From Naegleria lovaniensis (lineage: Eukaryota; Heterolobosea; Eutetramitea; Acrasida; Naegleriidae): DNA of 64,000 nucleotides. Positions 55,949-64,000 of the stretch are shown here, piece after piece (position 1 is the stretch's first letter; each line of letters begins with the position of its first letter). Where the stretch lies: positions 124,001 to 188,000 of the forward strand of contig NW_025407865.1 of assembly GCF_003324165.1 (NCBI RefSeq). Reading direction: 5' to 3'. The position numbers and the translations under genes were made by a program. Below the pieces are notes generated by a model. That model ran no database searches. It worked only from the letters and a program-made list of their open reading frames with translations, and had not been told where the DNA came from.

Positions 55949-57215
55949 TTAATAATTCCAAAATGTCAATGCTGAAAGAATTTGAACCACACCAAATACC
56001 ATCGTCCACACCAATGCAAGTGGACTTGTCCTTACACTCGATCCATTATTTCTCTTTCCTGATGTACTTGGATTAACGATAGGGAAGGTTCCGTTTTTAC
56101 ATTGGCTTGCGAAATTGGAACATCGTTGATTGGTGGGAGGAATGTAGAAATTGGTGAAGGTTTGAGTGAGTTTCCATGATTCATCACTTTGTCGAGTCCA
56201 TGTCTTTGGTTTTTAATGCAACATTTTCATTTATGAAAATTTGTAATTTGAAATTGTCCAAAAAATTGAGAATTCACAATTTCCAATTAAGGTATTCAAT
56301 TAAAAAAATCAAGGCAAGAGCACTCAACTACTTACAGCCGCTTCTTGAGTATAATCCCCACAAGGTCCAGTATAGTTATATCCACTCGACATGAATTGTT
56401 GAACCGACTTGGTTCCAGTAATTACAATATTCGCACAACTATGATACACACTGAAACATTGAGGAGAGGATCCACTTGCAGTTGGATAGGAACAACACGT
56501 TCCTGAGGTAATCTTGTCCGTCATTGGATTGGTCAATGCCAATGAACATTTTGGACAATTAATGTCAGGAATGATCACTTCATATTGATAGACCTTGACG
56601 GGATTAGATTCAGTAGCATCGTTGTGGGGAATGTGATCAATGAGAATGTACTTGTCGTAACTACTGTCGTCGTTGATACTGAGGGCAATTCGGAAAGGAG
56701 CTCCTCGATGGGAAATGGTTTCTTCGAATTTCAAAATTTGTTTGCCTGGGGAGAGAGTGGTTACGGGTTGTCCTTGTCCATGGAATTGAATGCCACCGCC
56801 TGTTGTTGGCCATGTTTAAGTGTTGAAACAATTATTGTTGACGCATTCGAAATGGAATAGTGCGGATTGGAATTTCGTTTTTATCATTCCATAGGAAGGA
56901 AATTTTTGTTCAAGTGAAAAGTGTGAACGAACAAAACTTACATGGATAGGTTTTGAGTCCAGCATCAGAGGTTCTTGGACTTGATTGTTTTGTGTGTGAC
57001 GCAAATTATTCGGAGTGGGTGAAGAGGAATATATATTATCATCATCGATACGGAGATCCAATGGTTCATGATGATTCTCTGAGTTTGTAAAATCAACCGT
57101 TATTGACATACCTTGGATAGGTCCAACGAGCATGACCTTCGACGAATTGCGAGCTCAAACGCAACAGACAGCAAATCAAAGCGAGTGTGATGAAATACAC
57201 AGCTCTGGATGACAT
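55949..57215 (-). CDS. Secreted LPMO-like copper protein (chitin-binding type 4 fold)
   Basis: Four exons: 57215-57112, 56973-56942 (only 32 nt), 56799-56336 and 56203-55949 (284 residues; introns 138, 142 and 132 nt; donors GTATGT, GTAAGT and GTAAGT). A signal peptide (residues 1-27) is followed by His28 in HARWTYPR, then TSDAGLKTYPCGGG, which reads through three exons and matches the PRxxxxGIKxGPCGG block of secreted LPMO-type proteins. EETISHRGAPFRIALSI gives the second His of a copper histidine brace, and CPKCSLALTNPMTDKITSG with CFSVYHSCANIVI is the Cys-rich half. The C terminus (ALVWTMVFGVVQILSALTFW) is a GPI-signal or anchor helix. Likely oxidises polysaccharides or binds copper at the cell surface. 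Confidence 0.78.
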
Positions 57216-57362
57216 TATTTTTTGTGTGAAATTTGTTGATGGTTGAGGCGAGAATCAAGATCTTGATGACAACAGAAGGGTCAAGGCTAAAGATCCAATG
57301 ACGGATTACAAAAAGGCAACAACGATTTACTGTAATATTATTCGTGGTTAATAGAGGGTAAA

Positions 57363-60300
57363 TTACTTGTGATTAAGAAATTCCTTCTCTAGGTCTTCGA
57401 CTGACATCATTTCTTGAGATGGCATAAACATGTTTGGATACATGACGCCAGTATTTTGCATAAAGCCTGGGGGTACATTTGGAAAGCCCATACCACCAGC
57501 ATTTGGATAGGGCTGGTGAGGAGGAACAAAACCAGGATGCATGATGGGAGGGATAAATGCAGAAGGATTATTTGGAAAAGGTGAATTTGGGTTGAACAAA
57601 AAGCGTTTGTCATGCATCATACGAGGCTGTGGTTGCATTTGATCCATCAAAGGGCTAACAGGATGCATTGATTGCATGTTTGGTGGTTGAGCGGTGTTAA
57701 TCATATTTTGTGGTTGAGTATTTTGTTGTGACGAAGCATAATGTGGAAGACTTGAAGTAGTAGTGCTTGGTAATGCAGTAGTAATTGTATCTGTAGTAGG
57801 TGAAGATTGTTGTTGTGGAATGTTACTGTGGGTTATTGCGGCATTTGAACTAGTCGAAGCATCAGAGGCAGTGACTGGCTGATTTGATGATGTTTGTGGA
57901 CCAGTTTTAACTGTTGTTTGAGCATTGGAAGTGGATGTTGTTGTTGTGGCTTGGCTTGGTGTTACCTTAAGCTTAATCTTCTTTTCGGTATTGGTACCCA
58001 TCTTTTTCATGAGGTGGGAAGGTACGAATGGAGAATTAGCAGAGGTTTTGGAAAGTTTTCTTTGAGTGCCTGTTGCTGTTGACTGTGATGGAGTTGATGC
58101 TTTAACTGTTGGTTGTTTGGAGGGAGTTCCTGGTTGAGTATTGTCTTCGATGTTTTTTTCTGCCTTCTCTTTGTGTTCTTGATATTGCTGGAATGGCGAC
58201 ACAAATTTTGGAGTGGCAGTAGTTGCTAATGGAAGCTCAACATTGTTTTGAGCAGTTGTAAAGGAATCTGTGGAAGATAATGTAGCTGTTGAGGAAAGTG
58301 ACTTAAATAAATGTTCAATGCCTTGATTTGATAAAGCAGGTATTTTGGACGATTCCGAAGGTGGTGACGCTTGCTTCAATGGTTGAGAGCTCGAATCGTT
58401 GAGGGACAACAAGAATTGGTTTTCTAAATCTTCGGCACTCATCATTGAAACCTGGTTGGCTGAGTCTATGACTGCAAATTGATCAAATTGTGCAGGTGCT
58501 GTTTTCGTTTCTTCTTCATTAATGCCCTTTTCAATGCTAGAAAACTTGCTGCCTCCTGTCTGTGCATTTCCTGTTAATAAAAACTCAGGAATGGCATTCA
58601 TGGGACGTAAAAGTGGAGACACTTGTTGTTGAGAGGATAACGAACCTGTAGTAAAGAGACCTTGCAAGTTTGGAGCAGATTGAGGGTAGGCAAATGAATT
58701 GTCATTCAGTGGTTGAGCTGTCATTGCACGACCTGATGGTAAATGCTCGTCTAATAGAGATGCAGGACTGATGTTAGACTGCAGCTGCTGTTCATCAAAT
58801 GATCCAAACCCAAATCTTGACTTTCCTGATTTGGTACCCTTAATCATTGTAGAAATTACAGGATCTTCTGAAACGAACGGAGGAACTGCATCGGTCTTTG
58901 TGTCTCCTAATGCAAACAATGGTTTGTCTCTCTTTTGAGATGAAGGTGCTAAAGATGAAGGAGTTGGCAAATTAAGAAAAGAGTCCTCAAGCTCTGAAAG
59001 TGAATGTTCTTTCTGACCATACTCATTTTGGTGGGAGCTTAAAGTGAAAAAGTAGCTTTCCAAATCGCTTGCATTGCTTGATTCCTTCATTTCATGCAAG
59101 TCAGTACCAAAGGTTTCTTCGTCGAGAGAGGTATGATAGTCCTCTTCTAAAGCTTCTCCTTCAGTATTGGACAAATCTCCAAAGAAAGAGCCTGCTCCTG
59201 TAGTAGCTTGGTGAGTTTTTCTAAATTCTTCAAAGGCCTTCTTTCTTTCAAGTTCCTCGTTTGTCAATTCATCATTGGAAGCACTCGAGTCAAACCAAAT
59301 GGCTCCCTTTCCTCCTCCAGTTCTCACAACTGTGCTGCCGCCGCTTGTTGATGAAAGAGCGGCATATCTACTATTGTTGCCTGTTGATGCCGATGAGGAA
59401 AGAGTTTGTGCAAATGCGCTACTATCTCTTCCACCAATACCTCCTCCGGATTGAGAACGACTACTGGCACCTCTTCTCGATGTGGATCCGAATGGATTAG
59501 AAGCCGACTCAGAAGTGGTGTGTTGTCTTGGAGGGCGTTTGAAAGGATCTGATGATGACACAGGTTTGGAAGAAGACTGTGTTGAGGAGGATGGAGCTTG
59601 AGTAATTCCCCAATCCAGCTTTCTGTAATCCAAGTCTGGTAAGTCAGGGTGTTTCTCAGTGCAAATTGGGTTGCTAGTCCCAATATCGAGAACATCCCTA
59701 ATGGAATATCTGAGTCGACCAGTCTCGTCAGGGAATTGCTCTGCTCTGCGATTTTGAAGTTGGTCCACTGCAGCAAGAATAGATTCTGCATTGAATTGAA
59801 GAGTAGTGTTATAGATTTTCTGGATGGCATTGGTGGATAGTCCTGCTTGAATGTCCGAGTCATCATCTGTGATATTACTTTGATGTTGGCTAACTTGATG
59901 AGATGAGTTTGAATGAGAGTGATGATGATGATGATGAGAAGTATGGTGATTGGAATGATGGTGAGAATGATTATTGTTGGAGTGACTCAATGGTGCATGA
60001 GAGTCCTTATTGGTTGCTGCCAATGTTCCGTAAAAGCCGCCAAAAGGTTGATTCCTTGCTGAAGGATGGTTATTGGTGTTGTTGTTGGTCGAGGAAGGAT
60101 GTGAAGTAGATTGATTTGGAGATGTTGTATTAAAAGTATTAATAGCCGCATAGTCATGGCTCGAGTTATCACCAATATCGTTCATGTCCACGACTTGTTT
60201 TTGATCATCGTTGGGGCTGAACGCTGCGTCAGTGGAACGTTGATTATTGTTATTGCTGTTTTCATTACTAACATCATCAGAGGGCGGAGATTGTTCTCTG

Positions 60301-60512
60301 CTCACACTTGATCGTCGACGACGAGGTTGCGGGATAATTGCTGAAGCGTTAGAAGCCAGACGAGGATCCAATGTTGTTGATGATTTATTACTCATGATAG
60401 AAACACCCGAAGGAGGTGTTGGTGTTGTGGGCGTGGTTTGCTGTGTTGATGACGAGTTTCTATTCGATGAGGAACGACCATGAGATGGATTGTAGTATTT
60501 TGTTGGCGGCAT
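57363..60512 (-). CDS. Large disordered protein, possible eIF4E-transporter (4E-T) relative
   Basis: 1049 residues, single exon, mostly Ser, Thr, Gln, Asn and Pro. A short conserved-looking island near 268-300 reads YSIRDVLDIGTSNPI and KLDWGITQAP. 4E-T has YTKEELLDIK at the start of its eIF4E-binding site, so the similarity is suggestive, although the exact YxxxxL spacing is off by one. A second island reads KGAIWFDSSASNDELTNEE. The motif MMSAEDLENQFLLSL near 690 recurs as MMSVEDLEKEFL at the C terminus (about 1035), and LSELEDSFLNL and DLESYFFTL are cousins. Met/Pro-rich text precedes the end. Composition fits an mRNA-granule (P-body) protein; the function is inference. Confidence 0.6.
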   Translation of the reverse strand: MPPTKYYNPSHGRSSSNRNSSSTQQTTPTTPTPPSGVSIMSNKSSTTLDPRLASNASAIIPQPRRRRSSVSREQSPPSDDVSNENSNNNNQRSTDAAFSPNDDQKQVVDMNDIGDNSSHDYAAINTFNTTSPNQSTSHPSSTNNNTNNHPSARNQPFGGFYGTLAATNKDSHAPLSHSNNNHSHHHSNHHTSHHHHHHSHSNSSHQVSQHQSNITDDDSDIQAGLSTNAIQKIYNTTLQFNAESILAAVDQLQNRRAEQFPDETGRLRYSIRDVLDIGTSNPICTEKHPDLPDLDYRKLDWGITQAPSSSTQSSSKPVSSSDPFKRPPRQHTTSESASNPFGSTSRRGASSRSQSGGGIGGRDSSAFAQTLSSSASTGNNSRYAALSSTSGGSTVVRTGGGKGAIWFDSSASNDELTNEELERKKAFEEFRKTHQATTGAGSFFGDLSNTEGEALEEDYHTSLDEETFGTDLHEMKESSNASDLESYFFTLSSHQNEYGQKEHSLSELEDSFLNLPTPSSLAPSSQKRDKPLFALGDTKTDAVPPFVSEDPVISTMIKGTKSGKSRFGFGSFDEQQLQSNISPASLLDEHLPSGRAMTAQPLNDNSFAYPQSAPNLQGLFTTGSLSSQQQVSPLLRPMNAIPEFLLTGNAQTGGSKFSSIEKGINEEETKTAPAQFDQFAVIDSANQVSMMSAEDLENQFLLSLNDSSSQPLKQASPPSESSKIPALSNQGIEHLFKSLSSTATLSSTDSFTTAQNNVELPLATTATPKFVSPFQQYQEHKEKAEKNIEDNTQPGTPSKQPTVKASTPSQSTATGTQRKLSKTSANSPFVPSHLMKKMGTNTEKKIKLKVTPSQATTTTSTSNAQTTVKTGPQTSSNQPVTASDASTSSNAAITHSNIPQQQSSPTTDTITTALPSTTTSSLPHYASSQQNTQPQNMINTAQPPNMQSMHPVSPLMDQMQPQPRMMHDKRFLFNPNSPFPNNPSAFIPPIMHPGFVPPHQPYPNAGGMGFPNVPPGFMQNTGVMYPNMFMPSQEMMSVEDLEKEFLNHK

Positions 60513-60734
60513 TTTTTTCTATCGATAATTTTTTTTTAAAACTACTCGTGCTGTTAATATGCACAACCATCGTTGAATGTTTATTGGTTGGGATTGAAAT
60601 GGTTGAAAAAGAAGAGGAGTGTCAAAGGTGTTCGAAAGAAGTGTTGGCTCAAAGTTGTATGTTAATTGCTAACACAAAGAATGTTGAACGTGGCCAAAGA
60701 AGTGAGTGTGTGTCATTTGCTTAATCGAGCATGT

Positions 60735-61989
60735 CTATTCACGTGTGTCCATATTTCCGGTAGAGCTTTGACTTGTTTCATTCAACTTGCTAAATATGCT
60801 ACTGATGTAAGGGTGTTGCATGGCTTCCTTAGCTGTCATTCGTTGTTGATGATCGTATCGAAGTAATTTGTCCAAAAAGTCGATGGCTTCATCATTGGCA
60901 AGATGCGAATTATCCTTGTTAACAAAAGAGTGCCATGGCTTTCTTGGATATCTGTTTCTTGAAAGAATACCCTCATAGTGTGCAGAGAGTGTAATAGAAT
61001 ACTTGTCCAAATAGTCATACAATTCCTCAGTTCCTAACACTTTTGCAATTTTAACTAGCTGGTCATAGTTATCACGACCATGGAAGAATGGTTCCTTTCT
61101 GAAAATCATACCGGCAAACATGCATCCAAGACTCCACATATCCAGAGAGTAATCATATTCTCTGAAATCTACCAAAAGTTCTGGTCCTTTGAAATATCTT
61201 GAAGCAACTCTTACATTGTATTCTTGACCAGGATGATAGAATTCTGCAAGACCCCAGTCAATGACACGTAATTTCTTTTGTTTGTGGTCAATCATGACGT
61301 TGTGTGGTTTAATATCTCGGTGCATTATTCCCATCGAATGGCAAAAATCTAGAGCCTTCAATAATTCATACATGTAATATCTAATATCAAAATCAGAGAA
61401 GGTTGGATATAAAAAACGGAAATCGGTGTTATCAACATTTTCCATGACCAGTGATGGAGTTTTAGATTCAGGATCTCTAACAACATCCAAAAGTTTTACA
61501 ATGTTGGTTCCTCCACAAAGGTTTTGTAGAATTTTAATTTCTCTCTTGATTTTCTTCTTCTTGACAGGTTTGAGTACTTTGATGATACATCGTTCATTTG
61601 TTTCGGCGTTGATTCCTTCAAAAACTTCACTGTATTTTCCTCGGCCTACTTTTCGAACAATTTCGTATTTATCTTGAGAACTGTTTGTATATGATTTGTA
61701 GATGATGTAAATAATGTATGTAAACACAAGAGGGTAAGTTTTTGTTGTTGTTGAATGACAGTGATGTGGCAGACCACAAAAGATGATAAAATATTGATGA
61801 TGATGATGATAAAATAACGAATTTGAATAACAATTTGAGATAATAACGGCGGTGGTGTGGGTTGTTGTTGGTATGGTATATTATAAAGACTTGGTCTACT
61901 TACCCCCAGTCAATTTGAAGGCTTTCATAATCCCAATATTCCTTCGGTTTTCTCAAGTTTACGTCGGCATACACTCTTGCACGGCTCAT
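60735..61989 (-). CDS. CSNK2A1: Casein kinase 2 catalytic subunit alpha
   Basis: Constitutively active acidophilic Ser/Thr kinase acting in nucleus and cytosol. Exon 1 is 61989-61904 ([20 protein letters not shown]), a 223-nt intron (GTAAGT donor) follows, and exon 2 is 61680-60735 (343 residues). The join gives [22 protein letters not shown], as in animal CK2-alpha. Hallmarks: [15 protein letters not shown] (basic cluster), [45 protein letters not shown] (DWG in place of DFG), [17 protein letters not shown] and [17 protein letters not shown]. All catalytic residues are present. An upstream in-frame Met (62109) is possible but unlikely. Divergent from eS30 over about 380 bases. Confidence 0.97.
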
Positions 61990-62369
61990 ACTCGATGTTA
62001 TTATTTTAGTGATGGCGTTTATCAACAACTTTGTGTGCAATTTTTGGGAGTTATTTTTTGGTTTTGAAAAGGCTCGTGTTGTCGAGAAAGGCGGCAGGAT
62101 GGTGTTCACTGTTGCTCGTCATTCTAGATGTCGATGATGCTAATCACTTTGTGGGATCCTGCACTTTGCAGAAACATCTCGCACACTTCCAAGTCGACTT
62201 GTTCTGCGTTCGTGCTCTGTGCGTCTTTACCCATTGTAAAAACCAGTCAACCAAATTTTTGCCAACAAAAAAATTTTCGTTTGAAAAAAATACGTCAAAA
62301 AGTATGTATCAAATCCTCGCATCCTTTTATTAATGATTTTGCTGTTTTTTGAATTGCCTGTTCGATAGG
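61990..62369. promoter_or_regulatory. Shared upstream region of CK2-alpha and eS30
   Basis: About 380 bases between two divergent genes, so it should contain both promoters. I see no recognisable element apart from a T/A-rich stretch at 62250-62300 before the eS30 start. GATAGGATGGG at the start could hide a splice acceptor (TAG) directly before the ATG. Confidence 0.4.
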
Positions 62370-62645
62370 ATGGGTAAAGTCCACGGTTCATTGGCTCGTG
62401 CCGGTAAAGTTAAAAACCAAACACCAAAGGTTGACAAGCAACCATTCAAGGGTAAGAGAAAGACCGGAAGATCAAAGAAGAGATTCCTCTACAACAAGAG
62501 ATATGCTTCATTGAAGAAGGGTACTAACCCACTCAGAATGAAGTTGAACTCTATTGCCATGCAACAAGAGATCAAGGAAAAGAAGAAGGCAAGAGTTGAA
62601 GAAATTGCTCAAAAGAAGAAGGAAGCTGGTAAGAAGGAAAAGTAA
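62370..62645 (+). CDS. RPS30: 40S ribosomal protein eS30, with long C-terminal extension
   Basis: A 91-residue protein. Residues 1-53 match eS30: [20 protein letters not shown], then a basic stretch ([20 protein letters not shown]). It is a small-subunit protein near the decoding face. The usual eS30 is about 60 residues and ends soon after the KKGxNxNS block; here [12 protein letters not shown] is followed by about 32 more, Lys/Glu-rich and probably helical ([20 protein letters not shown]). The protein starts directly with MGKVHGS, not fused to a ubiquitin-like domain as in animals (FAU). Codon use is highly biased, as for other ribosomal genes. Confidence 0.93.
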   Translation: MGKVHGSLARAGKVKNQTPKVDKQPFKGKRKTGRSKKRFLYNKRYASLKKGTNPLRMKLNSIAMQQEIKEKKKARVEEIAQKKKEAGKKEK

Positions 62646-62801
62646 ATCATTTGACTTGCCATACTCATCATAATTAAACAAAAAATTTCTAAATTATTTA
62701 TTTGCGTGTGAGTGTGTTTGTTCGATCCAACCATGAATGCGAGAGGCAGAAAACATGATGAATTTGACCCGCACAATGATGAGCTGTGGATACAAAGACC
62801 T

Positions 62802-64000
62802 TTAAAGCTTTAATTGTTCGTAGTCTGCATTCTCTCCCATCAAATCTAGCATGTTGCCGAACATTTTTGCCATGGACATAATCTCCTCTCTTCGTGCTTC
62901 GTCATCTTCCGTGTTGCAAATGGTGAGCAAGTGGTCTTGGGCAATCTTCTCAAAATCTGTACCGTTGAGAATAGCTTCACTAAATTCTGCCACTGCTTCC
63001 ACCAGGAAGATATTCTTCGAGACGACAGGTAAATTCATGATTTGCAAATTCTCAACATTTCTCAACAAATCCACAAGGACTGGTATTTGGTCAATCAGAA
63101 CGTCTGTGAGATGTTTCTTGAGCTATTCGTGAACCGTGGACAATTTGATATTTCAATAAGGATGAGTTTTCGCATTGTGCACCCCTAAAACAAACAACTA
63201 CTTACCCCAACAACTGTTTCCCTTCTAAAGGTTGTATACTCGTACTTGTTTCTTGTTTCTGGATCTACTAACAAATTATTTAGGGCAAGCCACACTTGTG
63301 CTTCATATTGTGACACTTTCAAATATTCGTCAAACGAAACAGTTTCCCATTTGTTTCCATTGTACTTTTTGAATCCAGACTTTTCCTTCCTTTTGAAAGG
63401 TGAATCCTCAATAATGTACGCTAATGCAATTGGAGAGTCGTGTTTTTCTAAAATTCGATGTACCACACTTGGAGATATTTCTTTGAGATTGTCTGTGATG
63501 AATCTAAATATTGTGAGGGAATACATGCAACAGTTGAATTCAATTTCTAGCATTTGATCCTGCCAAATTTCATCGTCTGATAATTTCAAAATTTCCTTTT
63601 GATCGTGACGCTCTTGCAATTTTTTGTTATGAATAAGAGTATTGAATTTTCGTTGGCAATAATCTACAAGTTCAATGAGAATGGATTCCTCACAATAAAT
63701 GATGGCATCCTTATGATACATGACACATTCCAACAAATTAACCAATGTTGCCTCATGATAATAAATTAAATAAGGTTTGATGGATTGTTTTGCTGCACTT
63801 GCCAATTCTTCCTTAATGAGCGGTGCCACTTTGTTTTTCCAAATTTCGACAGTGATGAGCTCTTTAATGAGAATTTCCACTTTTTGAGAGGAAATTATGC
63901 TTTGGGCAACATATTCATCTTGGTTGAGAGCAGCATTTTGATGAGCCTGAATATTTAACATGTTGATCACTTCACGTTGTTTCATCCATTTCGAAGAGCC
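62802..64000 (-). CDS. ZMYND10: ZMYND10-like ciliary dynein assembly factor, 5' end outside window
   Basis: Cytosolic factor needed to assemble axonemal dynein arms. Exons: from beyond 64000 to 63206, then 63122-62802 (83-nt intron, GTAAGT donor, phase 0). The visible protein reads NIQAHQNAALNQDEYVAQSI, ELITVEIWKNKVAPL, YYHEATLVNLLECVMYHKDA, LVDYCQRKF, TIFRFITDN and SQYEAQVWLALNNLLVDPET, and the splice join gives VVG/LKKHLTDVLIDQIPVL. Each block matches animal ZMYND10 in order. After about 100 further residues it stops at NADYEQLKL, where animal ZMYND10 goes on to its C-terminal MYND zinc finger; no Cys-rich part is present. The frame is still open at the window edge. Confidence 0.92.

Noticed and set aside
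1-64000. Transposons, LTR elements, viral genes, toxin genes, CRISPR
   Set aside because: No reverse transcriptase, integrase, transposase, capsid or polymerase motif, no long terminal repeats and no regularly spaced repeats were seen on either strand.

Overview
The window is a gene-dense stretch of a protist nuclear genome. Genes lie on both strands a few hundred bases apart. Introns are few and mostly short (about 32-320 nt, many near 50), begin GTAAGT, GTATGT or GTAGGT, and the standard genetic code fits. Gene content and style (class III cyclase-like receptors, RGS and F-box proteins, TLC proteins, a secreted LPMO-like enzyme, motile-cilium genes) point to a free-living amoeboflagellate of the Naegleria type (Heterolobosea). 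That assignment is inference from content; no marker gene was compared. I see no intact or fossil transposon, virus, rRNA operon or CRISPR array.

Layout. 1-7.1 kb: 3' end of a mitochondrial phosphate carrier, an F-box ORF broken by one TAG, an amidohydrolase-like protein, the cysteine desulfurase NFS1 and serine palmitoyltransferase subunit LCB1. 7.2-16 kb: a long kinesin whose P-loop appears to be completed by a 3-nt exon, tyrosine aminotransferase, a decayed copy of the TFIIB 3' end, TFIIB and a small membrane protein. 16-26 kb: a membrane protein, a degenerate cyclase-like receptor, a TPR protein, an ERCC6L/PICH-type SNF2 translocase and dephospho-CoA kinase. 26.8-32.3 kb: an unrecognised gene with shifting frames, the basal-body protein CEP131 and the meiotic factor HOP2. 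32.7-45.6 kb: TLC protein, four-pass membrane protein, RGS protein, beta-carbonic anhydrase, DMT transporter, G-protein beta subunit and secreted phospholipase A2. 45.8-55 kb: a tail-anchored coiled coil, an RCC1-like protein, tRNA-Ser(GCT), tRNA-Glu(TTC), small proteins, an F-box/DUF1963 protein and a protein kinase. 55.9-64 kb: LPMO-like secreted protein, a long disordered protein resembling an eIF4E transporter, casein kinase 2 alpha, ribosomal protein eS30 and the dynein-arm assembly factor ZMYND10, cut by the window edge.

Genes are single eukaryotic units, not operons. Shared themes are G-protein signalling (G-beta, RGS), cilium and basal body (CEP131, ZMYND10, kinesin), mitochondria (phosphate carrier, NFS1) and chromosome maintenance (PICH, HOP2). 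Several conserved genes contain single-base frame breaks (G-beta twice, RGS, F-box/DUF1963, the 26.9-28.9 kb locus). Uncorrected long-read consensus errors are the simplest explanation, but gene decay or recoding is not excluded for all of them. Splice coordinates were placed by eye from GT/AG sites, reading phase and family consensus.
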